IMG/VR virus record: IMGVR_UViG_3300010397_000028
Location: 1 to 41,955 of that record
Strand: one strand, 5' to 3'
Length of the DNA: 41,955 nucleotides
From: a virus
The translations under genes and the position numbers were made by a program. The notes under the pieces were generated by a model. It had not been told where the DNA came from. It made no database searches and saw nothing but the letters and a program-made list of their open reading frames with translations. Positions 6,597 through 16,318 of this stretch are shown in pieces; position 1 is the first letter of the stretch, and every line of letters starts with the position of its first letter.

Positions 6597-8239
6597 GAAG
6601 GCTCGGTTACGATTACGGATTCTATCACTGCGGTAATCTTGAATACCTTCGCGCCAGCGGTGTTATTCGTGAAATTCAAGTTTACTCGCTTATTGGTGTT
6701 GTCTGCCGCTAGAGCCATAACGAAGTCACCGGCCGTTCTTTGAATGCCATCCCCATCGTCGACGGACCCAACGGCAGAAACAGTACCACCTGAAGCACGC
6801 TGCACACCTAATTGCAGCATACCATTGCCTACCGTTCCATCGCCTGCCAGAGCTTGCCATCTTACCCAAACAAGTGCCGCCGTCTCATCGGTAGGCATAG
6901 ATATAGATCCCACGAGCTCAGTTGCACTATTGGTAGATCCGGAAGTAAATCGAAACACATTCCTATCTATGTTTGCATCGGCCGTGGTCGCTATTAAAGG
7001 TCTGAATCTCTGCGGAACAGAAATATTCAATCGCTCATCGCTATTCGTGCTCTTGAATGAAAGATATTCAATGCCATCCGATCCTTCAAAAATCAAGCAC
7101 ATCGCTTGGTTGTCATTCATTTTAAACCTGGCATTCCCTGAAGCGACGCCGCTTGCGACTTCAATTACAAAGCTTGATCCACCAACCTCTATCTGCTGTC
7201 CATTCAATATTTTAAGTATGGAGTTGCCAGACGAATTCTTATATTCATGGATGATCGTTGTAAGCAAATCATCGACGCCAATCTCTGTTATTGTCCTGTT
7301 CGTTGTGTCATGCTCAACCCAAGATACCTTGAAAATCTTACCTGTGTCATCGATATAGATGCCATTTTTCTTGCCAGATGCGGCTGCTTGTCCAGTGACA
7401 AGAACATTTGGCGTTGTGGCCGTTCCGGTGAATGTGGGGCTGGCAATAGGAGCCTTTAAAGCGAGCGCATCGAATACCGCGTTCCCTGATGGGGCGTGAG
7501 ATGTATCAGAATTAGATATAGTTTCTGTTAATATAGAAGTAAAATCTATGTTCGCTTCATGAGCGGCGGTAATCTGACCCTTTGCATTAACAGTTATAAC
7601 AGGCGCAGTAGTAAAGCTGCCGAATGTTCCTGTATTTGAATTTACTGTGGCTATTGTCGTAGCATTTCCTACGCTTGTAACATCTCCCGTTAGATTTGCA
7701 TTCGTAGTTACATTCCCAGCCGTAAGACCAGATGCTATTCCTGTTATATTTGTGCCCGTGAGCGACGAAGGAGTCCCGCCGGCGCCATTAAATAAGACAG
7801 GCGCCCCAGCGGATCCAATGTTGTTTCCTAATGCAGATTGTACACCGGTACCAAAAGATATATTTGCTTGCTTCTCCGAGTCGAGCTCGTTAATAGCTCC
7901 CTGTGTCGTGGTCGCAGATATATTTCCAGATGGGGTATTTGTTATTGCAGATCCCGCGTGCGCGTCTGTTGTATCGGCAATATGCGCCGATAAGTTTGAT
8001 GCCACGGCAGCAGCGGCGCCAGCAACATCTGCCCCGATATCTCCAGGAGTAGGATATGAAATTAACGGGTTTTGTGGATCGGTATTATCTACACCATCTC
8101 CAGAAACAGACTGAACAGCAGATCCGGCGCCGGAATAAAGCTCAGTAAAATTAGACTCTGTTTTTTGAAACGCCTCTCTCAACGGATCTCCATTGCCATC
8201 ATTAGGTGCTGCGCCTACATTTATGTGTTGCTGGGCCAT
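6593..8239 (-). CDS. Tail fibre protein
   Basis: The 548-residue protein begins with the short INVGAAPNDGNGDPLREAF-type module that opens many phage fibres (residues 5-35). It continues with low-complexity Gly/Ala/Ser/Thr/Asn-rich repeats such as NLTGDVTSVGNATTIATV (about 60-290) typical of extended trimeric fibres. The last ~250 residues have a denser beta-rich composition and are the likely receptor-facing part. It is followed directly by the lectin-like gene and preceded by the tail-tube-like pair. Confidence 0.8.
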   Translation of the reverse strand: MAQQHINVGAAPNDGNGDPLREAFQKTESNFTELYSGAGSAVQSVSGDGVDNTDPQNPLISYPTPGDIGADVAGAAAAVASNLSAHIADTTDAHAGSAITNTPSGNISATTTQGAINELDSEKQANISFGTGVQSALGNNIGSAGAPVLFNGAGGTPSSLTGTNITGIASGLTAGNVTTNANLTGDVTSVGNATTIATVNSNTGTFGSFTTAPVITVNAKGQITAAHEANIDFTSILTETISNSDTSHAPSGNAVFDALALKAPIASPTFTGTATTPNVLVTGQAAASGKKNGIYIDDTGKIFKVSWVEHDTTNRTITEIGVDDLLTTIIHEYKNSSGNSILKILNGQQIEVGGSSFVIEVASGVASGNARFKMNDNQAMCLIFEGSDGIEYLSFKSTNSDERLNISVPQRFRPLIATTADANIDRNVFRFTSGSTNSATELVGSISMPTDETAALVWVRWQALAGDGTVGNGMLQLGVQRASGGTVSAVGSVDDGDGIQRTAGDFVMALAADNTNKRVNLNFTNNTAGAKVFKITAVIESVIVTEPS

Positions 8240-8878
8240 TTAATAATAAGTTTGGTCTACCGTTATAATCGTGCTGTCGATTGTTACTATTGTGTTATCC
8301 ACTGTAAGAGGAGAAAGCGGCGTCAATATATCGTCAATGATACTAAGACCATCTTGATAATCAACACCAACAGTTTGCGGCAGCTTTGTTTCAAATTCGA
8401 TCCCGTTATTCGGTGTGGACAGATTTATTGTGAAAAGCCCTGCGTTTTCATAAGCATTACGAATCTGTCCTTCAACTATAGCAAGCCCACATTCCCGGCC
8501 CAGAATTTCTATTGAATCATTTGTTTTACCATTGGATTCGACTATTGCAATAACCCTGCCCTTTACGATTCCCCTTATATTATTCTTCTGATCCTGCCCT
8601 TCTTCATAGATAATAAAAGAAACGGAATGCTTTAACCGTTGCTTCGATTTCTCTCGTTTTACAACCTCATCAATTTTTTTTACATCAGATCTAAACCCAA
8701 AGAATTCATACGCGAATTTCTCCGGTTTCATTGCAATGGAAACCACTCTACCGTAATCGTCAGAATATATCCGGTTCACGTCAGAATAGTTCATTAAGAT
8801 CAATCTACTACGTGTCCCAGATGGCTGCATGTTATTGCAATCTGGCTCTGATCCGATAGTAATCAATCCTATTTCCAT
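8240..8878 (-). CDS. Tail-tube-like protein, divergent second copy
   Basis: The 212-residue product aligns along nearly its whole length with the product of 8932-9519: DCNN...PSGTRSRLI against DCDN...ASGTRARLL near the N-terminus, FxGFRxDVKKxxEVxK in the middle, and RNAxENxGxFxIxLSTP plus KLPQT near the C-terminus. The last ~30 residues are unrelated, a TV/DN-rich repeat (TVDNTIVTIDSTIITVDQTYY-like). A tandem duplication with divergence is the simplest origin. Its ATG directly abuts the U-tract of a terminator, so there is no room for a normal ribosome-binding site and expression should depend on read-through. Confidence 0.72.
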   Translation of the reverse strand: MEIGLITIGSEPDCNNMQPSGTRSRLILMNYSDVNRIYSDDYGRVVSIAMKPEKFAYEFFGFRSDVKKIDEVVKREKSKQRLKHSVSFIIYEEGQDQKNNIRGIVKGRVIAIVESNGKTNDSIEILGRECGLAIVEGQIRNAYENAGLFTINLSTPNNGIEFETKLPQTVGVDYQDGLSIIDDILTPLSPLTVDNTIVTIDSTIITVDQTYY

Positions 8879-8902
8879 AAAAAAAGCGGGCTATTGGCCC
8901 GC
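8879..8902 (-). terminator. Intrinsic terminator between the two tail-tube-like paralogs
   Basis: On the - strand GCGGGC (8902-8897) pairs with GCCCGC (8891-8886) around a 5-base loop and is followed at once by seven Ts (8885-8879). The next base (8878) is the A of the downstream ATG. It would let the upstream copy be made in excess and the downstream copy at a lower level. Confidence 0.85.
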
Positions 8903-8931
8903 CCATTGTGCTTTGAAAAATTTATGTCCTA

Positions 8932-9519
8932 TTACGAGCCAGGGAGCAATGCAGCCAGTCCCGCCAGATTGTTCTGATATACTGATCCGCTGCCTGGCAG
9001 CATAAGTGTTTGCGGGAGCTTGCTTTCCAGTTCTCCCTGATCATCAGGGGTAGACAAGCTGATAACGAAGAATCCGCCGTTTTCGTGCGCATTACGGATA
9101 GCGCCAGCGACGATTTCAACGCCTACTTCCTTACCAACTACCTCGAACACGTTTGCGTTCTTGCCTTTGTTCTCAGCGAAGGCTATGAAACGACCACGTA
9201 CGATATTCTCGACGTTATTTTTCTGAATCTGAGTATTCTCATACACAACCCATCCAATGTTGTGCTTGAATTTAGACACGCCTACGTCAGGCTTTATTAC
9301 CTCCTCGGATTTCTTCACGTCGTTACGGAAGCCAAGGAACTCGTACAAGTAAGCGCCAGGCGCCATGACAATATCAATTATGTTACCGTCATCGTCCTCA
9401 ACTAGCTCTTCGATTTCGTCATAGTTGCCTACGAGTAAACGGGCCCGGGTGCCGGATGCGGGGATATTGTCGCAATCCGCGCCAGATCCCATCACTATAC
9501 TGCCACAAGCTTCTGCCAT
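8932..9519 (-). CDS. Tail-tube-like protein, main copy
   Basis: The 195-residue product belongs to a family I associate with Bacteroidota prophage tails; a major tail/tube role fits its size, single-domain beta-rich composition and placement before a terminator that would favour high expression. The ATG at 9519 aligns with the first Met of the paralog and leaves 11 bases after the upstream HTH gene. A start at 9561 would add 14 residues and overlap that gene by 31 bases. The position after the tape measure, not before it, departs from the usual siphovirus order. Confidence 0.68.
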   Translation of the reverse strand: MAEACGSIVMGSGADCDNIPASGTRARLLVGNYDEIEELVEDDDGNIIDIVMAPGAYLYEFLGFRNDVKKSEEVIKPDVGVSKFKHNIGWVVYENTQIQKNNVENIVRGRFIAFAENKGKNANVFEVVGKEVGVEIVAGAIRNAHENGGFFVISLSTPDDQGELESKLPQTLMLPGSGSVYQNNLAGLAALLPGS

Positions 9520-9530
9520 AAATTCGGGTG

Positions 9531-9827
9531 TTATTTTGAAACGAATGTAGCCATTTGACAATTCGCCTCCTGTGCAGCGGCCTGAAAAGCCTCGTCATCA
9601 CGCTCGAACCAATATATGTATCTCGCCACTGTAGACCGGTCACAACCGCATTTTTCCGCCGCTCGAACAATGGCGTGTGGCTTACAGATCCCTAAAGTCA
9701 TAAACTCTCTGAAGGCCTTATATACATCGTATTTTACGAGCATGTCGATAGGCACAATGCCCATCCTGGCACCAGTCAGCGCTGCCCCTGATTCAAAGAA
9801 CTCAAAGCGTGTCATTTTTTCTATCAT
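9531..9827 (-). CDS. Helix-turn-helix protein in the tail module
   Basis: The 98-residue protein carries a helix-turn-helix-like segment at about residues 47-76 (CKPHAIVRAAEKCGCDRSTV then ARYIYWFERDDEAF), of the kind seen in Hin/terminase-small-like domains. A DNA-binding protein here, between tape measure and tube genes, is unexpected; it may regulate late genes or may use the fold for another purpose, such as a tail chaperone. The ATG overlaps the tape-measure stop (ATGA). Confidence 0.68.
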   Translation of the reverse strand: MIEKMTRFEFFESGAALTGARMGIVPIDMLVKYDVYKAFREFMTLGICKPHAIVRAAEKCGCDRSTVARYIYWFERDDEAFQAAAQEANCQMATFVSK

Positions 9828-12154
9828 GCTATTATTGCTTTTTGTGCGTTTGTGGAGACCTCTTCAGCACGGGCGTTAATGTCCTCTACGCTCACGATAA
9901 TTGGCGGAAGATTTTGGTAAGCTGTTATTACGGCATCTCGTACCGATGTTTGATTCTGCGCCTGCGTGGACGCCTGCCGAGTCTGGCTGGCACCGATTAT
10001 GCCGCCCGTGGCGAATGCCACGCCTCCGCCAGCCTGGTTAATGGCGCTGAGCTCATTACGGAACATCTTGGAGGATCGCTTGTTTATAATGGCCTCTCCG
10101 CCCTCAGCCTCGAATCCTTGTTGTCCGGCTACAGAGAATGGAATTCCCCCGCGTGAATGGTCACGACCGCGCAGCATACCGCCTCGCTTTGATATATCAC
10201 GACGGAGCATGCCGCCGCGTGCGAATGTTATGCCGGCAATCTTTGCCGTTTGCGCCGTCCCAAGGGCGCCAACCAGCGCCCCCATGATTACACTATATGG
10301 GAATGGATAATCAGCGATTGCACGAACGATACCTCGAACAGTATTAATAACCGTTTCAGCGATAGCAATGGCCTTATTCTCTCCAAATGCGGCTTTCGCC
10401 AAGGCTACGCCGGCATCCAATGAGGCATTTATTCCAGAAACTTCCTGGTCCCTGAGTTTCTTTTTCTCAAGAGCCATTTTCTTGTCAGCCTCAAGAATAG
10501 CTTTGTTCTTATCGTCATTGCCTTTTTTGATGATCTCGTTTATAGAGATTTGGCCTTGCTCCAGTATCTGCTGACGTTCCTCATCGAGCAGTTTTTCATT
10601 CTCCAGAAGAGTAAGTGTCTTGAAAGTCTCAAGCTCTATCTCCGCATTTATTCGCTCTTCAAGATTGGCAGCGTTGTCCACGGCCTGTTGGAGCCTCATC
10701 TCCTGTGTTTCGTTCAGCGCGTCCCTGATACGCTGCTGACGATCCAATTCTTCCGCAGCGGCTTCGTCCTGCTGCTTCTTATATTCAGCATTATAAAACG
10801 CTGTCTTCTTCGCCTCCTCATCGTCCAGGGCTTCGAGTTGTTTTCGGAAACGTAAAGTATTATCAAAAGCAGCGGCCTGTGCTGATATAACCGCGGCCTG
10901 AGCCTCCGCAACCTTATTTAAAGCATCCTTATCATCTCCATTGGCTTGTAATTCAGCCTTTGCCAGGGCAAGTCTCTCCCGGCGTAAAGCGACTTCCCGG
11001 GCAGCAAGATCTTCCTCCAGCTTTATTGCTTCCTGAATCGTCTTTCTTCTAACTTCACCCTCCTGCTCAACGGCTTCGGCCCTTTTCTTAGAAACATCAA
11101 GCGCTATTTGTGCACGGTCTACGATAAGCTTGCGCTCATCCTTATCTATCTTCGCATTAAGATCTGCGATCAATTGGCCGTACTTAATACCCTCAGTGAC
11201 CAATGCTCCAATTCCTTGGATCATGCCATTTATTTTGTCGCTGGCATTCTCTACGCCCAACGTAACCTTGGCCACTGCATCAAAAGCTACCTTGCCGGCG
11301 GCGGCAAACTCTCCTTTGAATAGAAGACCAATAGCCCTGCCAACCGCAGGGATAAGCTCAAGGAATCCAGTAAACCGATTGACTATCTGATCCTTAAGCA
11401 GATTCCCAAAATCTATAAGAGCTTGTTTAGGGTTAGATATCGCGTTAAATATCGCCTCGCCAACGCCCTCAACGACATTCATGAACTGCTCCAGGATCGC
11501 AGAGCCAACTGCCATGATCTTATTAAACTGATTTTGAGCGGTCTCCGAGCTTTTGAAGTATGACGTAAGCGCGAAGATCGCAGCACCGATAGCGGCAATG
11601 ACGAGACCAAGGGGCGTGGCAATGAATACTAACGCCGCCTTAGTTGCGTTCTGTATGCCAGTGACCGTAGCGCCGAGACCTGGGACGAGCTTATCCAGGG
11701 CATCAACGTAACCACCTACGCCGAGGCGCTGTTTCTCCTGTGCTGAAACGTTCTCCTTTATTACCTTGTTGTTCGCATCGATCTCCCGGTTGATCTCGGC
11801 AATCTTCGCACGACCGGCCTCAGTGGCCGTGCTAATCAAATTTCTTTGTTTAATCAACTCACCATTGCGAACATTTAGGGCCTTGATAGAATTGTCCTCG
11901 GCGATGATCGTAGAGATCAGGTTCTTCCTGCTGGCGGAAGCTTCTGTAATCTTCTGCTTGTTGATCTCTATCTGCTTACTGTTCTCAATATATTGTTGTG
12001 AATTCTGCTGACCCGTCTTCTCAAGGTCCTTGTTCTGTGCGGCCAGGTTCTTATTCGCGGTAGTAAGCTCGACAATCTTTTTTGTAAGGCTATCAACTTG
12101 CTTTTCAGCATCGCCACGATCTATTTCGATTGAAAGTAGTACCTCTTCTTTCAT
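9824..12154 (-). CDS. Tape measure protein
   Basis: At 776 residues this is one of the two largest proteins of the genome and has tape-measure architecture. There is a long N-terminal coiled coil (about 1-150) and a hydrophobic Gly/Ala-rich block (about 165-200, LVFIATPLGLVIAAIGAAIF). A long Glu/Lys/Ala-rich helical region follows (about 320-600), then a second hydrophobic block (about 605-650) and a Gly-rich tail with repeated RGGMLR motifs. It sets tail length and helps DNA entry. By the rough rule of 0.15 nm per residue it would predict a tail of about 115 nm. It overlaps both neighbours by ATGA. Confidence 0.88.
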   Translation of the reverse strand: MKEEVLLSIEIDRGDAEKQVDSLTKKIVELTTANKNLAAQNKDLEKTGQQNSQQYIENSKQIEINKQKITEASASRKNLISTIIAEDNSIKALNVRNGELIKQRNLISTATEAGRAKIAEINREIDANNKVIKENVSAQEKQRLGVGGYVDALDKLVPGLGATVTGIQNATKAALVFIATPLGLVIAAIGAAIFALTSYFKSSETAQNQFNKIMAVGSAILEQFMNVVEGVGEAIFNAISNPKQALIDFGNLLKDQIVNRFTGFLELIPAVGRAIGLLFKGEFAAAGKVAFDAVAKVTLGVENASDKINGMIQGIGALVTEGIKYGQLIADLNAKIDKDERKLIVDRAQIALDVSKKRAEAVEQEGEVRRKTIQEAIKLEEDLAAREVALRRERLALAKAELQANGDDKDALNKVAEAQAAVISAQAAAFDNTLRFRKQLEALDDEEAKKTAFYNAEYKKQQDEAAAEELDRQQRIRDALNETQEMRLQQAVDNAANLEERINAEIELETFKTLTLLENEKLLDEERQQILEQGQISINEIIKKGNDDKNKAILEADKKMALEKKKLRDQEVSGINASLDAGVALAKAAFGENKAIAIAETVINTVRGIVRAIADYPFPYSVIMGALVGALGTAQTAKIAGITFARGGMLRRDISKRGGMLRGRDHSRGGIPFSVAGQQGFEAEGGEAIINKRSSKMFRNELSAINQAGGGVAFATGGIIGASQTRQASTQAQNQTSVRDAVITAYQNLPPIIVSVEDINARAEEVSTNAQKAIIA

Positions 12155-14472
12155 AATACTTTGAATATTTCAACCTTTGTCGGACTGCTGGCAATGTATT
12201 TCTGAACTGAGTTAATAAGATAAAGCTGTCCCTCATCTCTAACTAGCCTGAACATATCCAAACTGGAGATATCCAGTGGCTTTAGATTATAAGACCTCTG
12301 CACAGTTTTTGCGCGTTGAAGCGCAGCTGAAATCAACAGATAGTAATTATCGAGAAAATATTTCCACGTAGTATTAAACTCGAATAATGGATCATTATAC
12401 ACAGCCACCAAGAATGATGCTTTAGGGAATCCGCCATATAGAACGACGGAATCCCCGTCTTTGTTTTCTCTTAAATACACAAGTGCGGGACTTGATATGT
12501 AAGTAGGTGAGTTATCAGTAAGATCGAACAATTCTATCCTGCAAAGCCTCATGCCGCTATTATTGTTCTGTTGTACTGCGGCCATGATAGATGTATAGAA
12601 TGTTTTTGATACTGACAACGTCTCATCATCAATATCTATCGCAGAACTAGACCCAAGGAACAATACCTCATCACTCGTTATATCATCGAAAATATTTTCC
12701 TGAGCATAATTCTTAGGATCGAACTTTATAGATTCTTGGAATGACTTGTCTCTTTTACTTGTCCAATCAACGCATTCATATGATTTAGAAATTATACGTT
12801 GCATCTCTACCATTCTCAGAATACCGTTTTTTTCGCTGGTGAGTATTCCGAATCTCATCAAGAAATCTTTAATGAAATCCTTTTGAGATTTTGTCGGTAA
12901 GATTAATGCGGATAGGTTGATTACGTCGAAAGCTTTTGCGTCAACATCAGACCAGAACTCAGCCTCTATAACTGATATATTAATCGTACCAACTCCACCG
13001 CCTCGTCCCACTGTGACACTAAAATTCTTTGTCGTTGGATCAGTGATCATCACAAGGCTGGAGAATGTTACGACATATAAATCATCTACTGATGGTATTG
13101 ATTCTGTCAGTGTTTGAGAAAGCCCATCCACAGTAAAATAAAAATCTGCCGAGGTGGCCCCTCCTGAAAAAGTTATTTCGACTATTATTCTGGCATTAAC
13201 GACGTATTCAATACTATAAGGCCAAGATGGAACTTGATATTCCTGTAACTCATCATACCATTTATACTCACCATTCTCAATGACATTCGGGAATTCAATA
13301 ATGTACTGAGCCGTATCACTTATTGAAATAAACTGAGATCCAGACCCTATAGCCCGGAACTTCATTTTATCAATCAATCGATCAGGATACTCGTACTTCG
13401 ACTTTGAATATGTAATATAAAGCCTTTCATAGTATGCCTGGTTTGACATATCTAAGTTTAACGAATACCCGGCGTCAGTAACGATCTTTTCGATAACCTG
13501 GCTATAGGAAATCAACGGCACGTAATACTGCGGAAGAATATCTATAATGCCAGCTATATCTGTCACTTTAATGTTAAGAAGGCGTATCCTGGCACTCTCC
13601 CCGGGATCTGCAACGGTTGCTTCGGCATATATCTCTATCGTGTCATAGTCGTCACCAGCAATAAATATTTCGTCTATAATGAAAGATCCAGTTGATGTAA
13701 ACGGTATCTGCTGCCCGATCAACTGCCTTGAAGCTCCAGTCCCTATATAAAGATCTACCTTGCTAATAATTGCTGATGGATCATTAACAGGAACATCGAA
13801 TGAAAATGAAATTCTATATCTAAAATTCTTGAAGAACTTATAGTCTTGAGTAAGATATGCCGTTTGAGGAGCCGAAGAATCTTGGAATAAAGCGACTAGG
13901 TGTATCTCTCCAACAATAACCAGATCCCACTGAACACCGGGCCCATCGTTACTCCATCCATCAAGGCCTATAAAATTGGTGTTCTTTAATTCTTGTGGGT
14001 GAGGAAATAACGTGCCGAAGTCAATAACGGGAGCGCTGAATAGGTCCGTAGACAGCATTATCGACTCTAAGTATGGAAGGTCTATTGTTTCATAAACACC
14101 AAAATCAATATCATCTACGTTTTTACCGTTAATCGCGCTGAAGAAATCAACGATCCCGTTATAAACACTGAGTTTGTAGAATTCGTCCGACTCAGTGAGA
14201 ACGCCTGTGCCGCCGGTGATTATGTTTAGCCCAGATTGCCAGTAATCAACGCGGCCTTTGCGATAAGGAGTAGCAGATCTAGAATTAACAAGATCGATGT
14301 TGCCGAATAGCTTACGGTTATTCTTGGTCTTTGGAATATTTATTGTCTGCGTGAAGTCGGCTGCGCGGGTTCTCAGGTCCCCAATATCTCCAGCCTGAAA
14401 CGTCAACGCGATAACAGTATTCGGCATTAAGTCTACATACGAACCATTAAAGCGAAGCTCTTTAGTTATCAT
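12151..14472 (-). CDS. Tail-tip/baseplate hub-like protein
   Basis: The 773-residue beta-rich protein opens with a DFTQTINIPKTKNNRKLFG segment (about 39-57) that I associate with large tail proteins of Bacteroidota phages. A later region (about 535-575, KDFIKDFLMRFGILTSEKNG then LRMVEMQRI) resembles the hub domain of tail-tip proteins. A role as hub or distal tail adaptor is inferred from this, its length and its place next to the tape measure. Base composition is visibly more AT-rich than in the head genes. ATGA overlaps link it to both neighbours. Confidence 0.65.
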   Translation of the reverse strand: MITKELRFNGSYVDLMPNTVIALTFQAGDIGDLRTRAADFTQTINIPKTKNNRKLFGNIDLVNSRSATPYRKGRVDYWQSGLNIITGGTGVLTESDEFYKLSVYNGIVDFFSAINGKNVDDIDFGVYETIDLPYLESIMLSTDLFSAPVIDFGTLFPHPQELKNTNFIGLDGWSNDGPGVQWDLVIVGEIHLVALFQDSSAPQTAYLTQDYKFFKNFRYRISFSFDVPVNDPSAIISKVDLYIGTGASRQLIGQQIPFTSTGSFIIDEIFIAGDDYDTIEIYAEATVADPGESARIRLLNIKVTDIAGIIDILPQYYVPLISYSQVIEKIVTDAGYSLNLDMSNQAYYERLYITYSKSKYEYPDRLIDKMKFRAIGSGSQFISISDTAQYIIEFPNVIENGEYKWYDELQEYQVPSWPYSIEYVVNARIIVEITFSGGATSADFYFTVDGLSQTLTESIPSVDDLYVVTFSSLVMITDPTTKNFSVTVGRGGGVGTINISVIEAEFWSDVDAKAFDVINLSALILPTKSQKDFIKDFLMRFGILTSEKNGILRMVEMQRIISKSYECVDWTSKRDKSFQESIKFDPKNYAQENIFDDITSDEVLFLGSSSAIDIDDETLSVSKTFYTSIMAAVQQNNNSGMRLCRIELFDLTDNSPTYISSPALVYLRENKDGDSVVLYGGFPKASFLVAVYNDPLFEFNTTWKYFLDNYYLLISAALQRAKTVQRSYNLKPLDISSLDMFRLVRDEGQLYLINSVQKYIASSPTKVEIFKVL

Positions 14473-15845
14473 ACCGTGAAAAGTTCAGGAAGTTCTATGG
14501 TTATCTCTGCGGCATGCTTTTTATACATGGTCTTGGTTGTATTATCTGTTTCGATAACTATAACCCCGACCTTTTCTCCGTCCTGATTTATAATAAACAC
14601 CTGGTTGTCATTACGGAAATGAGTCTTGTCGATTGAATCATCCATTCCGTAATCTGTTATATTGGCAGCAATAACGTCAGTTGGAGAATTTAATTCATTG
14701 ATGGCATCCCATTCTCCGAGAATAAGATTGTCAGTATATAGCTTCATCCTGGTCACTTTGCGACCTGAAGGATATGCATACACATACTCCTGAGACTCGT
14801 CGAACATCCATAGAGCATCGCCACCGAGAGAATTTTTCCAAAACAATAATACGGGCGCGAGACAAGGATCTTTTACCTTTACTGTCAAAGGTCGTGTTAT
14901 TTGAATAAGGCCATCCGAGCTTTCAAGCGTTACTATTAATTCTTTTGCATTGGCCTGAAGGGTGCCTATATCCATTCTGTTTACACCTTCGGTTACAGAA
15001 AACGACTGTACTGTATTGTCTATTTCCGTTCCGGTTGAATCATATTGCTTTACCCTTCTTTTTAATGAGACATATGGACTAATAAATGATATAGTGAATG
15101 GCCATCCTCGCCACATGCTCACAGTCGGGAATCGTGTTATCCATTGTTTTAATTCTGTGCCCGGCAAAAACGATAACATATTGCCGCCATGTGGATATCT
15201 TTTAAAGTCTGGAGGAGTGCCCAGCAAAATATTAATCATAGCGAATACGCAAAATATTGGGTGAGCATCATCGCTTTCATGGAAATTATATTCGCCGTCG
15301 AAATAATCCTCAGTTTTTATATATACCTTTTTGAAAGTTTCTTCCTCCGCTTCAATTCCAGAAGCAGGTGACCAATTTGCATATATATAAGAAGATACAA
15401 TTCCGGAAATATTTATTTTAACTATGCCGGCATTGTCTGGATTTGATGTTACCCGAGGCCCTAATGATTCATTGGTATTGTAATCGAATACCTCAACTTC
15501 AATCCTATAATCAGTTCTCTTATCAAGATTATTCGCATGTCCTCCAGAAGATCCAGCCGAAGGAACATACGGTGTGTCAGTTGTTACATATGTGTTACCT
15601 CCTGTAAAAGTTGATGCCGTGACATGGGCCGTCAGATTATATCCTGTCTTAGAAATATATATCGTATTGCCTATCGTCCAGAATGATGCGTTGTCAAATG
15701 CGCTGATTTCCAGTTGAGCAAACCCGCCTACATCGTTCATGAAGTTGAATCCGGAATCCGATCGCTCAATCGTATATACGATAGGGTTGCCGACAGCATT
15801 GAAGGCACAAAAATCTTTTATCGGTCTGCTTATTATCGTGCTCAT
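14469..15845 (-). CDS. Tail structural protein, distal-tail-like
   Basis: The 458-residue beta-rich protein includes a VLLFWKNSLGGDALWMFDE segment (about residues 333-351) similar to a W-N-x-x-GG-x-x-x-W-x-F motif common in Bacteroidota phage tail proteins. The N-terminal ~150 residues read as a string of beta strands, perhaps an Ig-like or distal-tail domain. It precedes the hub-like gene with an ATGA overlap, so the two are probably partners in the tail tip. Confidence 0.62.
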   Translation of the reverse strand: MSTIISRPIKDFCAFNAVGNPIVYTIERSDSGFNFMNDVGGFAQLEISAFDNASFWTIGNTIYISKTGYNLTAHVTASTFTGGNTYVTTDTPYVPSAGSSGGHANNLDKRTDYRIEVEVFDYNTNESLGPRVTSNPDNAGIVKINISGIVSSYIYANWSPASGIEAEEETFKKVYIKTEDYFDGEYNFHESDDAHPIFCVFAMINILLGTPPDFKRYPHGGNMLSFLPGTELKQWITRFPTVSMWRGWPFTISFISPYVSLKRRVKQYDSTGTEIDNTVQSFSVTEGVNRMDIGTLQANAKELIVTLESSDGLIQITRPLTVKVKDPCLAPVLLFWKNSLGGDALWMFDESQEYVYAYPSGRKVTRMKLYTDNLILGEWDAINELNSPTDVIAANITDYGMDDSIDKTHFRNDNQVFIINQDGEKVGVIVIETDNTTKTMYKKHAAEITIELPELFTV

Positions 15846-16318
15846 CTTACTGCGGATTTTAATGCCGTGCCTATCTTAATTGCTTCATTCCTAGCAATGC
15901 TTTTGAATAGATCTGGAGTGTTCTTTTCGAGAATGCCAAGGAAATCTATGCCTTGTTTCTTGCCCATATAGATATCGGTGCCATGCTGGCTGATCTTTCG
16001 CCCGATCAGAAATGCGAGTTGATTTGTTGTGATGTACTTGAACACCTGCTTCGCCCGGGCGAGCGCGTCAGGGTTGGCCTCTACCCATGCCCTCATATTG
16101 TCTACCGGTGGGAACTTGCCCGGGCCACGGCCGGAAATTAGGTACTTGAAGTAATCCGCAGCGTATAGTAATGCCTTGGCGCCCGTCTCCCCGTCCATAG
16201 CAACCTCGCTTCTGAGCGATGCAATAGGCGCCTTTTGCTTTTTCGCAGCTGCATCCTTACCGATTTCATCGATTACCCTGACAAAAAAGTCGTTTATGAG
16301 GTCTGTTGTGGTTTCCAT
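15842..16318 (-). CDS. Tail-completion/neck protein (gp10/gpG-like)
   Basis: The 158-residue protein contains the RGPGKFPPVDNMRAWVEAN segment (about residues 66-84) followed by an AFLIGRKISQHGT motif, typical of the HK97 gp10 / Mu gpG-like class of neck or tail-completion proteins. An upstream TTG at 16327 would add three residues; the ATG at 16318 is preferred. It overlaps the zinc-ribbon gene by 25 bases. Confidence 0.65.
   Translation of the reverse strand: METTTDLINDFFVRVIDEIGKDAAAKKQKAPIASLRSEVAMDGETGAKALLYAADYFKYLISGRGPGKFPPVDNMRAWVEANPDALARAKQVFKYITTNQLAFLIGRKISQHGTDIYMGKKQGIDFLGILEKNTPDLFKSIARNEAIKIGTALKSAVR

Noticed and set aside
6744-7358. 204-codon rightward frame
   Set aside because: It is antisense to the tail fibre gene and has no recognisable features.
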